A stretch of DNA of 28,022 bases from CAMLFJ01 sp040902305 (GTDB taxonomy: Bacteria > Methylomirabilota > Methylomirabilia > Rokubacteriales > CSP1-6): positions 1-28,022 of the forward strand of contig JBBDXN010000071.1 of the NCBI GenBank assembly GCA_040902305.1, in the 5' to 3' direction. This document shows positions 16,112-23,489 of the stretch, piece after piece (within the stretch, counting starts at the first letter, position 1; every line of letters begins with the position of its first letter). The notes under the pieces were generated by a model. It was given only the letters and a program-made list of their open reading frames with translations, did not search any database and had not been told where the DNA came from. The translations under genes and the position numbers were made by a program.

Positions 16112-17116
16112 TCACTCCCGCGGCGGCTTGATCCACGCCATCATCTTGCGGAGCCGGCCGCCCACCTCCTCGATCGGATGGGCGGCGTCGCGCTTGCGCA
16201 TGGCGAGGAAGCCCGCGCGGTGAGCCTGGTTCTCCAGCACCCACTCGCGCGCGAACTGACCGGACTGGATCTCGGCCAGGATCTTCTTCATCTCGGCCTT
16301 GGTCCGGTCGTCGATGAGACGCGGCCCGCGCGTGTAGTCGCCGTACTCCGCGGTGTCGGAGACGGAGTAGCGCATGTAGGCGAGGCCCCCCTGGTAGAAG
16401 AGATCCACGATCAGCTTCATCTCGTGCATGCACTCGAAGTATGCGACCTCGGGCTGGTAGCCCGCCTCCACCAGCGTCTCGTAGGCGGCCTTGATCAGGT
16501 GCGACACGCCACCGCACAGGGTCGTCTGCTCGCCGAAGAGGTCCGTCTCCGTCTCTTCCTTGAAGGTGGTCTCGATGACGCCCGCGCGCGTGCAGCCGAC
16601 CCCCTTGCCGTAAGCGAGGGCCAGGTCGCGCGCCTTGCCCGACACGTCCTGGTAGACCGCCACCAGTCCCGGCACGCCCGGCCCCTGGGTGAAGAGATCC
16701 CGCATCACGTGGCCGGGCGCCTTGGGGGCGATCATGGACACGTCGACGTCCGCGGGCGGCGCCACCTGGTTGAAGTGGATGTTGAACCCGTGGGCGAACA
16801 TCAGCATCTTCCCCTTGGTCATCACGCCCTTGATCGACTCCTCGAAGACCTGCCGCTGCGTCTGGTCGGGCAGCAGGATCATCACGATATCCCCCGCGGC
16901 GGCCGCGTCGTTGACCGTGGTGACCTTGAGGCCGTCCTTCTCGGCGCGGGTCCAGCTCTTCGACCCCTTGTAGAGGCCGACCACGACGTTCTGGCCGGAA
17001 TCCTTCAGGTTCAAGGCGTGGGCGTGTCCCTGGCTGCCGTAGCCGATGATGGCGACGGTCTTGCCCCGCAGCAGACCCAAGTCAGCGTCCTGGTCGTAGA
17101 AGATCTTGGCCGGCAT
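16112..17116 (-). CDS. ilvC: Ketol-acid reductoisomerase, class I
   Basis: It isomerises and reduces acetolactate or acetohydroxybutyrate with NADPH and Mg2+ to the dihydroxy acids of valine and isoleucine synthesis. The 334 residues match class I. It carries KTVAIIGYGSQGHAHALNL and the phosphate-binding YKGSKSW near the N-terminus, then the DVSMIAPKAPGHVMRDLF block, the metal-ligand helix TDLFGEQTTLCGGVSHLI and ECMHEMKLIVDL. A GAGGA ribosome-binding site precedes the ATG. It lies 38 bases after ilvH in the ilvB-ilvH-ilvC order. Identification is secure. Confidence 0.98.
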   Translation of the reverse strand: MPAKIFYDQDADLGLLRGKTVAIIGYGSQGHAHALNLKDSGQNVVVGLYKGSKSWTRAEKDGLKVTTVNDAAAAGDIVMILLPDQTQRQVFEESIKGVMTKGKMLMFAHGFNIHFNQVAPPADVDVSMIAPKAPGHVMRDLFTQGPGVPGLVAVYQDVSGKARDLALAYGKGVGCTRAGVIETTFKEETETDLFGEQTTLCGGVSHLIKAAYETLVEAGYQPEVAYFECMHEMKLIVDLFYQGGLAYMRYSVSDTAEYGDYTRGPRLIDDRTKAEMKKILAEIQSGQFAREWVLENQAHRAGFLAMRKRDAAHPIEEVGGRLRKMMAWIKPPRE

Positions 17117-17154
17117 GGTTCCTCGTGCCTTTCTCTCGGTTTCCTTCGTTGGAA

Positions 17155-17751
17155 TCAGTCCGCGAACCCGACCACCTTCGGGTCGTCGTTCGGCGGACGG
17201 GGGGTCTCGCGCGGCTTGCCGAGCCGCGGCTCCTCGACCTTGCGCAGCCGGGTCTTGGGTCCCCGCGCGATGGCCACCTTGCCGGTGCGCACGATCTCCT
17301 GGATGCCGAACGGCCGCAGGAGGTCGATGATGCCCTCGATCTTGGCCTCCTCGCCGGTCACCTCGAGGGTGTAGGCGGAGGGCGTCACGTCCACCACCTT
17401 GGCCCGGAAGATGTCGCCCAGGCGCAGGATCTCCGCGCGATTGGCGGGCTCCGCGTTGACCTTCAACAGGAGCATCTCGCGCTCCACGTGGTTCTCCTCG
17501 CTGAGGTCGGTCACCTTGATGACGTCGATCAGCTTGTGGAGCTGCTTGATGACCTGCTCGATCACGAACGCGTCCCCGCGGACCACCAGGGTCATGCGCG
17601 ACACCGACGGGTCCAAGGTTTCGCCCACCGATAGGCTCTCGATGTTGTACCCCCGAGCCGAGAACAAGCCGGCGACGCGCGAGAGCACGCCAAACTTGTT
17701 CTCCACCAGCACCGCGATCGTATGCTTCTCGATGTTCCCTGCGTCACTCAC
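17155..17751 (-). CDS. ilvH: Acetolactate synthase small (regulatory) subunit
   Basis: It activates the catalytic subunit IlvB and confers feedback inhibition by valine. The 198-residue protein starts with an ACT domain at about residues 9-82 (HTIAVLVENKFGVLSRVAGL, then FSARGYNIESLSVG) and a C-terminal regulatory domain (ILRLGDIFRAKVVDVTP and EIVRTGKVAIARG). It is about 30 residues longer than E. coli IlvH owing to a charged, Pro-rich tail. The start is GTG at 17751 with GGGGAGG as ribosome-binding site. It is separated from ilvB by 148 bases that hold two hairpins, an unusual gap for two subunits of one enzyme. Confidence 0.97.
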   Translation of the reverse strand: MSDAGNIEKHTIAVLVENKFGVLSRVAGLFSARGYNIESLSVGETLDPSVSRMTLVVRGDAFVIEQVIKQLHKLIDVIKVTDLSEENHVEREMLLLKVNAEPANRAEILRLGDIFRAKVVDVTPSAYTLEVTGEEAKIEGIIDLLRPFGIQEIVRTGKVAIARGPKTRLRKVEEPRLGKPRETPRPPNDDPKVVGFAD

Positions 17752-17786
17752 GCCAATGCCTCCCCAAATCTGCGAAGATCGCCTGG

Positions 17787-17803
17787 CCGCCCGCTGAGGG
17801 CGG
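17787..17803 (-). other. Hairpin in the ilvB-ilvH gap, proximal to ilvH
   Basis: A perfect 6-bp inverted repeat, CCGCCC and GGGCGG, around the 5-base loop GCTGA. It lies 36 bases before the ilvH GTG and could limit ribosome access or stabilise mRNA. By-eye fold only. Confidence 0.45.
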
Positions 17804-17830
17804 ACACACGAACCCGCCCCTCTGTTCGAT

Positions 17831-17855
17831 GCGGGGGCCCCGAAATGGCCCCCGC
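17831..17855 (-). terminator. Strong hairpin in the ilvB-ilvH gap, terminator-like without a T tract
   Basis: A perfect 9-bp inverted repeat (GCGGGGGCC with GGCCCCCGC) surrounds a 7-base loop, 45 bases after the ilvB stop. The minus strand continues ATCGAACAG, so no T tract follows. It could be a processing or stabilising hairpin, or a weak attenuator that lowers ilvH and downstream expression relative to ilvB. Confidence 0.5.
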
Positions 17856-17899
17856 ACTCCCCCAGGCCGCAGACATCCGTTCCGGCACTGTCTCACCGT

Positions 17900-19654
17900 T
17901 CAAAATCCCGTTTGGGACTTGGCGGCCTTCTCCTTCACCTCGCGGGAGGGGGGCGCCAGGATCATGTCCTTGTTGGCGCCGCCCGCCGGCACCATCGGGA
18001 ACACGCACTCGTCCTTGTCCACGCAGACGTCCATCACCACCGGCGCCGGCGTGCTCAGCATCTTCTCCAGCGCGGGCACCACCTCGCTCGGCTTGGTCAC
18101 CCGGATTCCCACGCAGCCGTAGGCCTCGGCGAGCTTGACCCAGTCCGGGATGCCCGGCAGGTCGATGGCGAAGTAGCGCTCCTTGTAGATGATGCGCTGC
18201 CACTGGCGCACCATCCCGTGCCCGCTGTTGTTGATGATGATCGTCTTGACCGGAAGGTTCTCGGTGAAGCAGGTCGCGAGCTCCTGGCTGTTCATGGCGA
18301 AGGAGCCGTCGCCGTCGATGTTGACCACGAGCTTGCCCGGATGCGCCGCCTGCACCCCCATCGCGGTGGGCAGGCCGTAGCCCATCGTCCCGAGGCCGCC
18401 CGACGTGCACCAGCGCCGCGGGTGCTTGAAGCTGTAGTACTGGGCCGCCCACATCTGGTGCTGCCCCACCCCGGTGACCACGTAGGCCTCGCCCTGAGTG
18501 AGATTCGAGAGCTCCTGGATCACGTACTGGGGCTTGATGACCTCGTCGTCCCAATCGTAGCGCAGCGGGAAGTCGCGCTTCCACTCCGCGATCTGGACCG
18601 CCCACTGCCGGCGCCCTTCGGTCACCGCGGCGGGCACCCCGTCCTTCAGCTCCTCGCGCACCGCCTCCACCAGCCGGCGGAGCACCCGCTTGCAGTCGCC
18701 CACGATCGGGATGTCCACCTTGATGTTCTTGGAGATGGACGAGGGATCGATGTCGATGTGGATGATCTCGGCGTTGGGCGAGAAGGCGTCCACCCGGCCG
18801 GTCACCCGGTCGTCGAAGCGGGCCGCCACCGCGACCAGGCAATCCGAGTGGTGCACCGCCATGTTGGCGTAGTAGGTGCCGTGCATGCCGAGCATGTCCA
18901 GCGAGAGCGGGTCCGCGATCGGGAACGCGCCGAGCCCCATCAGGGTCTGGGTGACCGGGATCTGGGTCAGGGCGGCCAGCTCGCGCAGCTCGGGCGCGGC
19001 GTCCGAGGAGATCGCGCCGCCGCCCACGTAGAGCACCGGGCGCTTGGCCCGCGCGATGGACCGGGCCGCCTTCTTGATCTGCCCGGGGTGGCCGTCGTAG
19101 GTCGGATTGTACGAGCGGAGATGCACGCGCTCCGGGTACTCGAAGTTCCACTCCTTGACCAGGATGTCCTTGGGCAGGTCCACGTGCACCGGGCCCGGGC
19201 GCCCGGTGGAGGCGATATGGAAGGCCTCCTTGATGATCGGGGCCAGGTCCTTGCCGTCCTTGACCAGGAAGTTGTGCTTGGTGGCCGAGCGCGTGATGCC
19301 GACGTTGTCGGCCTCCTGGAACGCGTCGTTGCCGATGAGGTGCGTCGGCACCTGGCCGGTGAAGGCGACGATCGGGATCGAGTCCATCAGGGCGTCCTGC
19401 AGCGCGGTCACCAGGTTGGTGGCCGCGGGGCCGGAGGTGACGAGACAGACCCCGACCTTGCCGGACGTGCGCGCGTAACCCTCCGCCGCGTGCCCCGCGG
19501 CGGCTTCCTGGCGCACCAGGACGTGGCGCAGGCCCTCGAAGTCGTACAGGGCGTCGTAGATCGGCAGGACCGCGCCGCCCGGCAGACCGAAGATGAGATC
19601 CACGCCTTCCCGCTTGATGCACTCGAGCACGATGCGCGCGCCTGAAAGCTTCAC
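17900..19654 (-). CDS. ilvB: Acetolactate synthase large (catalytic) subunit
   Basis: A TPP-, FAD- and Mg-dependent enzyme that condenses two pyruvates to acetolactate, or pyruvate with 2-oxobutyrate, the first step of branched-chain amino acid synthesis. With the start used here it has 584 residues. It shows the catalytic glutamate in VRQEAAAGHAAEGYART, the conserved GVCLVTSGPAATNLVT, the central FAD domain, and the TPP/Mg motif GDGSFAMNSQELAT through IIINN. The start is GTG at 19654, not the longer open frame to 19762: AAGGAG lies at the right distance and the GTG overlaps the ppdK stop as GTGA. Coupling to ppdK is thus likely. Confidence 0.97.
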   Translation of the reverse strand: MKLSGARIVLECIKREGVDLIFGLPGGAVLPIYDALYDFEGLRHVLVRQEAAAGHAAEGYARTSGKVGVCLVTSGPAATNLVTALQDALMDSIPIVAFTGQVPTHLIGNDAFQEADNVGITRSATKHNFLVKDGKDLAPIIKEAFHIASTGRPGPVHVDLPKDILVKEWNFEYPERVHLRSYNPTYDGHPGQIKKAARSIARAKRPVLYVGGGAISSDAAPELRELAALTQIPVTQTLMGLGAFPIADPLSLDMLGMHGTYYANMAVHHSDCLVAVAARFDDRVTGRVDAFSPNAEIIHIDIDPSSISKNIKVDIPIVGDCKRVLRRLVEAVREELKDGVPAAVTEGRRQWAVQIAEWKRDFPLRYDWDDEVIKPQYVIQELSNLTQGEAYVVTGVGQHQMWAAQYYSFKHPRRWCTSGGLGTMGYGLPTAMGVQAAHPGKLVVNIDGDGSFAMNSQELATCFTENLPVKTIIINNSGHGMVRQWQRIIYKERYFAIDLPGIPDWVKLAEAYGCVGIRVTKPSEVVPALEKMLSTPAPVVMDVCVDKDECVFPMVPAGGANKDMILAPPSREVKEKAAKSQTGF

Positions 19655-22416
19655 CGCGTCTCTCTCCTTTTTCGGGTTCCCGCCTTTGCCGCTCGTCTTG
19701 GCTCTTTGACCTCGGCCTGTGCCGCCGCGAGCCATGCCACCGGCACCATGTACGGCGAGCACGACACGTAGGTCATCCCGACCCGGTGGCAGAACTCCAC
19801 CGACGAGGGCTCGCCGCCGTGCTCCCCGCAGATCCCCACCTTGAGCTTCGGCACCGCCCGTCGGCCCCGCTCGATGCCGACCCGCACCAGCTCTCCCACC
19901 CCGTCCTGGTCGAGCACCGCGAAGGGATCGTTGGGCAGGAGCTTCTTCTCGAGGTAGAAGGGCAGGAACTTGCCGATGTCGTCACGGCTGTAGCCGAAGG
20001 TCATCTGGGTCAGGTCGTTGGTCCCGAACGAGAAGAACTCGGCGTGCTCCGCGATCCGGTCCGCGATCAGGGCGGCGCGCGGCACCTCGATCATGGTGCC
20101 CACCGAGTACGCGACCTTCCGCCCGGTCTCCCCGATGACCTGCCGGGCGACCCGGTCCGTCATCTCCCGGGTCAGCTTCATCTCCGCCACCGTCCCGGTG
20201 AGCGGGATCATGATCTCGGGCTCCACCGTCACCCCCGCCCCCGCCACCTCGCAGGCCGCCTCCATGATGGCGCGCACCTGCATGTCGTAGATCTCGGGAA
20301 ACGTGATGCCGAGCCGGCAGCCGCGATGGCCGAGCATCGGGTTCGCCTCGAGCAGCGCCTCCAGCCGGGCCTTGATCGCGCCCAGCTCGGCGTGGCGCTC
20401 CGGGTTGAAGCCGCGCGCGTCGAGCCGCGTGTACTCCTCGAGGACCTCCTTGTACTTCGGGAGGAACTCGTGGAGCGGCGGGTCCAGCAGCCGGATCGTC
20501 ACCGGGTACGGGGCCATGACCCGGAAGATGCCGATGAAATCTTCTCGCTGGAACGGCAACAACTGGTCGACCGCCTTCTTCCGGGCCTGGACGTCGCGGG
20601 CCATGATCATCTCGCGCACGATCGGGATGCGCTCGTCGCCGAAGAACATGTGCTCGGTGCGCACCAGGCCGATGCCCACCGCCCCGAACTCGCGGGCCTT
20701 GACCGCGTCCGCGGGGGTGTCGGCGTTGGCGCGGACGGTGGTGGTCGCGCGCGCCTGGGCCCAGCCCAGGAGCTGCCGGAACTCGCCGGAGAGCTTGGGA
20801 TCGACGAGGGGCTGGGCGCCCATGATCACCTCGCCGGTGGCCCCGTTCAGCGTGATGACCTGCCCCTCGCGAACGACCGCCCGGCCGGCCCGGAAGAGGT
20901 GATTCTCCTCGTCCACCACCACGTCACCCGCGCCGACCACGCAGCACTTGCCCCAGCCGCGCGCCACCACCGCCGCGTGCGAGGTGAGGCCGCCGCGCGA
21001 AGTCAGTACGCCCTGAGCGGAGTGCATGCCCGCCACGTCTTCCGGCGAGGTCTCGGCCCGCACCAGGATGACCGCCTCCTCGCGGAGCGCCATGTCCACC
21101 GCGGTCTCGGGGTCGAACACCACCTTGCCCACCGCCGCCGCCGGGGTTGCGGCCAGGCCCGTGGCGATCGCGGTGTAGCGCGCGGCGGGATCGACCGTCT
21201 TCACGAGGAGCTGGTGGAGGGAGGCCGGCTCCACGCGCAGCAGCGCGGTGTCCCGGTCGATGCGGCGCTCCTTGACCATCTCCACCGCGATGCGGACCGC
21301 CGCCGCCGCGGTGCGCTTGCCCGACCGGGTCTGCAGGATGAAGAGCCGCCCCTCCTGCACCGTGAACTCGATGTCCTGCATGTCACGATAGTGGCGCTCC
21401 AGCCGATCCTTGATCGCGGTCAACCGGGCGTACGCCGCGGGCATCCGCTGCTTCAAGGCGTCGAGCGGCTCCGGGGTGCGGATCCCCGCCACCACGTCCT
21501 CGCCCTGGGCGTTGACGAGGAACTCGCCGAAGAATCGCCGCTCGCCGCTGGAGGGGTCGCGCGAGAAGCACACCCCGGTGCCCGAGGTCGGCCCCAGGTT
21601 GCCGAATACCATGGCCATCACCGTCACCGCGGTGCCCCACTCGTCGGGCAGGCGGTGGATGCGCCGGTAGTCCACCGCCTTCTTGGCCCACCAGGAGTCG
21701 AACACCGCGTTGATGGCCAGCCGGAGCTGCTCGTGGGGATCCTGGGGGAAAGGCCGGCCCGTCTTCTCCTGCACCAGGCTCTTGAACTGAGCGACCAGCG
21801 CCTGCAGCGCGGGGACGGGCAGATCGGCGTCCGTCCTGGCGCCCGCGCGCCCCTTGGCGGCGTCCAGGAGCGTGTCGAACGCCCGGCGATCGATGGCCAG
21901 CACCACGTCGCCGAAGAGCGTGATGAAGCGGCGGTAGCAGTCCCAGGCGAAGCGCTCGTTCCGCGTCCGCGCCGCGAGCCCCTGGACCGACCTGTCGTTG
22001 AGGCCCAGGTTGAGGACCGTGTCCATCATCCCGGGCATCGAGGCGCGCGCGCCCGAGCGGACCGAGACCAGCAGGGGCCGGCCCGGGTCGCCGAGCTGGC
22101 TACCCGCCGCGGCCTCGAGGCGGCCCAGATGGGCGAGCACCTGGTTCCAGAGCCCCGCCGGATGCTTCTTGCCGGCCGCATTGTAGGCGGTCCATGCCTC
22201 GATCGTGATCGTGAACCCGGGGGGGACGGGCACGCCCATCTTGGTCATCTCGGCCAGCTCGCACCCCTTGCCGCCGAGCAGGTTCCGCAGCGCGCTCGAG
22301 CCTTCCGCCTTCCCGCCCGCGAAGGAGTACACGTACTTGGGCCCACGGCTAGATTGACGCGCAGACGGACGCGCGGTGGTCCGTCGCGCGCTCCTTCGCC
22401 TTCCGGCCTGCGCCAT
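19651..22416 (-). CDS. ppdK: Pyruvate, phosphate dikinase
   Basis: It reversibly converts pyruvate, ATP and phosphate to phosphoenolpyruvate, AMP and pyrophosphate. The 921-residue protein has an ATP-grasp domain with GGKGCELAEMTKMGVPVPPG, the phosphohistidine domain (His480 in GGLTSHAAVVARG) and the C-terminal PEP/pyruvate barrel with the acid-base Cys863 in CGEHGGEPSSV. The order and spacing match the clostridial enzyme (His455, Cys831) with an Arg/Ser-rich N-terminal extension of about 25 residues. The ATG at 22416 has AGGGGG upstream; a GTG at 22458 is less likely. It is first in the run that continues into ilvB with a GTGA overlap, and a promoter lies upstream. Confidence 0.97.
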   Translation of the reverse strand: MAQAGRRRSARRTTARPSARQSSRGPKYVYSFAGGKAEGSSALRNLLGGKGCELAEMTKMGVPVPPGFTITIEAWTAYNAAGKKHPAGLWNQVLAHLGRLEAAAGSQLGDPGRPLLVSVRSGARASMPGMMDTVLNLGLNDRSVQGLAARTRNERFAWDCYRRFITLFGDVVLAIDRRAFDTLLDAAKGRAGARTDADLPVPALQALVAQFKSLVQEKTGRPFPQDPHEQLRLAINAVFDSWWAKKAVDYRRIHRLPDEWGTAVTVMAMVFGNLGPTSGTGVCFSRDPSSGERRFFGEFLVNAQGEDVVAGIRTPEPLDALKQRMPAAYARLTAIKDRLERHYRDMQDIEFTVQEGRLFILQTRSGKRTAAAAVRIAVEMVKERRIDRDTALLRVEPASLHQLLVKTVDPAARYTAIATGLAATPAAAVGKVVFDPETAVDMALREEAVILVRAETSPEDVAGMHSAQGVLTSRGGLTSHAAVVARGWGKCCVVGAGDVVVDEENHLFRAGRAVVREGQVITLNGATGEVIMGAQPLVDPKLSGEFRQLLGWAQARATTTVRANADTPADAVKAREFGAVGIGLVRTEHMFFGDERIPIVREMIMARDVQARKKAVDQLLPFQREDFIGIFRVMAPYPVTIRLLDPPLHEFLPKYKEVLEEYTRLDARGFNPERHAELGAIKARLEALLEANPMLGHRGCRLGITFPEIYDMQVRAIMEAACEVAGAGVTVEPEIMIPLTGTVAEMKLTREMTDRVARQVIGETGRKVAYSVGTMIEVPRAALIADRIAEHAEFFSFGTNDLTQMTFGYSRDDIGKFLPFYLEKKLLPNDPFAVLDQDGVGELVRVGIERGRRAVPKLKVGICGEHGGEPSSVEFCHRVGMTYVSCSPYMVPVAWLAAAQAEVKEPRRAAKAGTRKRRETR

Positions 22417-22457
22417 CACAGGACCCCCTGAGCGATACGGTGGCAGAGAAAGAGACA

Positions 22458-22478
22458 CAGGCCCAGCAGCAGGGCCTG
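22458..22478 (-). other. Hairpin in the ppdK leader
   Basis: A perfect 7-bp inverted repeat, CAGGCCC with GGGCCTG, around the loop AGCAGCA. It would lie in the 5' untranslated leader if the promoter at 22491-22519 is used, about 40 bases before the ppdK ATG. Function is unknown; it is too far from the ribosome-binding site to mask it. Confidence 0.4.
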
Positions 22479-22490
22479 CGTTAATCAGCT

Positions 22491-22519
22491 ATGGTAGGGC
22501 GCCCGGACGACGGTGTCAA
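22491..22519 (-). promoter_or_regulatory. Sigma70-like promoter of the ppdK-ilv run
   Basis: On the minus strand a perfect TTGACA (22519-22514) is followed after 17 bases by TACCAT (22496-22491, 4/6 to TATAAT). The bases just upstream of the -35 are AT-rich (ATTAATTGA) in an otherwise very GC-rich region, as expected for an UP-like element. It lies about 75 bases before the ppdK ATG and after the GntR gene. Confidence 0.65.
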
Positions 22520-22527
22520 TCAATTAA

Positions 22528-22539
22528 TGTTGCACGACA
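22528..22539 (-). promoter_or_regulatory. Possible operator for the adjacent GntR regulator
   Basis: The minus strand reads TGTCGTGCAACA, an imperfect inverted repeat (TGTYG-2 bases-CRACA) 8 bases upstream of the -35 of the ppdK promoter. FadR-type regulators often bind short TGT/ACA-type repeats. This is a guess from one site with no second copy found. Confidence 0.2.
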
Positions 22540-22576
22540 GGTACTTACGAAGGGGCCGGCATTCCGTTTCACGTCG

Positions 22577-23350
22577 TCAGGGGCGCGGTTTCCTCTTGCG
22601 CGCGGCGGCCGATGCGGGCCGATCATCGCCGTGCGCACCGGTCACGAGCGTCTCCACCGCGATGAGGTGGTCCAGCATCGCGCGGTGGGCGGCCACCTCG
22701 TCGCGCTGCCTCACCGCTCCCAGGATGCGGCGGTGGTCCTCGTGGGAGCGGGTGGGCCGCCCGGGCGTGTGGAGCGACTCCTCCCGGCTCTGGGTGAGCA
22801 GGTCCATGAGCGCGTTCACGATGCGGGTGATCGCGCGATTGTGGGCGCTATTGGCGATGGCCGCGTGCAGTGCTCCGTCCTGGATCATGCCGGTCCGGCC
22901 GGCGGCCACCTCCTTGGCCTGGTCCTCCAGGATGCGCTCCATCTCCATGATCTCCTCGCGCGTCGCCCGCCGCGCGGCGAGGGCGGCGATGGCGGGCTCG
23001 AGCAGCCGGCGGGCTTCGAACAGCTCGCCGACCGCTTCGCGGTGCGGGAGGATGACGAGGGCCAGCGGCTCGATGAGGGTCTCCACCGAGACGTCCCGGA
23101 TGAAGGCTCCCTCCCCCGCCCGGATCTCGATGAGCCCCCGGCTCTGCAGCGCGCGCAGGGCCTCCCGGACCGAGGTACGGCTGACCATGAACTTCTCGGC
23201 CAGGTCACGCTCGGGGGGGAGGCGGTCGCCGGACTTGAGCCGGCCTTCGCCGATGAGCTGCTTGACCTGCCGGACGATCTCCTCGTAGATGCGGGTGGGC
23301 TTGACCGGCTCGAGATTCGGTCCCCCGCGGCCGGCCCCGTCCGCGAACAT
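22577..23350 (-). CDS. GntR-family transcriptional regulator, FadR/FCD subfamily
   Basis: A DNA-binding repressor or activator of 257 residues. Residues about 18-85 form a winged helix-turn-helix with the signature LPPERDLAEKFMVSRTSVRE then ALRALQSRGLIEIRAGEGAFI. The rest is an all-helical FCD domain. Candidate metal ligands are visible in DGALHAAIANSAHN (D-x3-H), in RSHEDHRRIL and in AAHRAMLDHL; FCD domains of this type bind small carboxylates near the metal. The C-terminus is a basic tail (AAARKRKPRP). The ATG at 23350 overlaps the stop of the TerC-like remnant as TGATG; GTG at 23353 is an alternative. Lying between the TTT transporter and ppdK, it may control either in response to a carboxylate; the effector is not readable from sequence. 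Confidence 0.94.
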   Translation of the reverse strand: MFADGAGRGGPNLEPVKPTRIYEEIVRQVKQLIGEGRLKSGDRLPPERDLAEKFMVSRTSVREALRALQSRGLIEIRAGEGAFIRDVSVETLIEPLALVILPHREAVGELFEARRLLEPAIAALAARRATREEIMEMERILEDQAKEVAAGRTGMIQDGALHAAIANSAHNRAITRIVNALMDLLTQSREESLHTPGRPTRSHEDHRRILGAVRQRDEVAAHRAMLDHLIAVETLVTGAHGDDRPASAAARKRKPRP

Positions 23351-23475
23351 CACTCGGTCGCTTCGCCGTGCGCGACGACCCGCCGCCGCAGGGCGATGAC
23401 CAGAGCGTTGTCCCCGGCCAGAGCCAGGTCGATCAGCACGATCTTGCCGACCGAGAGCAGGAAGTCCAGGTCCAT
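23350..23475 (-). pseudogene. TerC-family N-terminal remnant (41 codons)
   Basis: The short frame encodes 41 residues: MDLDFLLSVGKIVLIDLALA followed by GDNALVIALRRR and a hydrophilic end. The first 30 residues match the first membrane helix of TerC/YjbE-type metal-transport proteins, including the signature LIDLALAGDNALVIAL. The other membrane helices are missing and the tail after residue 31 does not look like TerC. A ribosome-binding site (GGAGAG) lies about 7 bases before the ATG, and the TGA overlaps the GntR start, so it is probably still translated. It is most likely the stub of a terC gene cut by a deletion that brought gntR next to it; a new one-helix protein or translational leader for gntR is the alternative. 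Confidence 0.65.
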
Positions 23476-23489
23476 TGAGCTCTCCGGAG

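Noticed and set aside
17900..19762. Longer ilvB start at 19762
   Set aside because: The added residues lie inside ppdK and do not resemble acetolactate synthase; the GTG at 19654 has AAGGAG upstream and a GTGA overlap.
22577..23350. GntR regulator as part of a phosphonate or histidine utilisation (HutC) system
   Set aside because: The C-terminal domain is all-helical FCD with D-x3-H and later histidines, not the UTRA domain of HutC.
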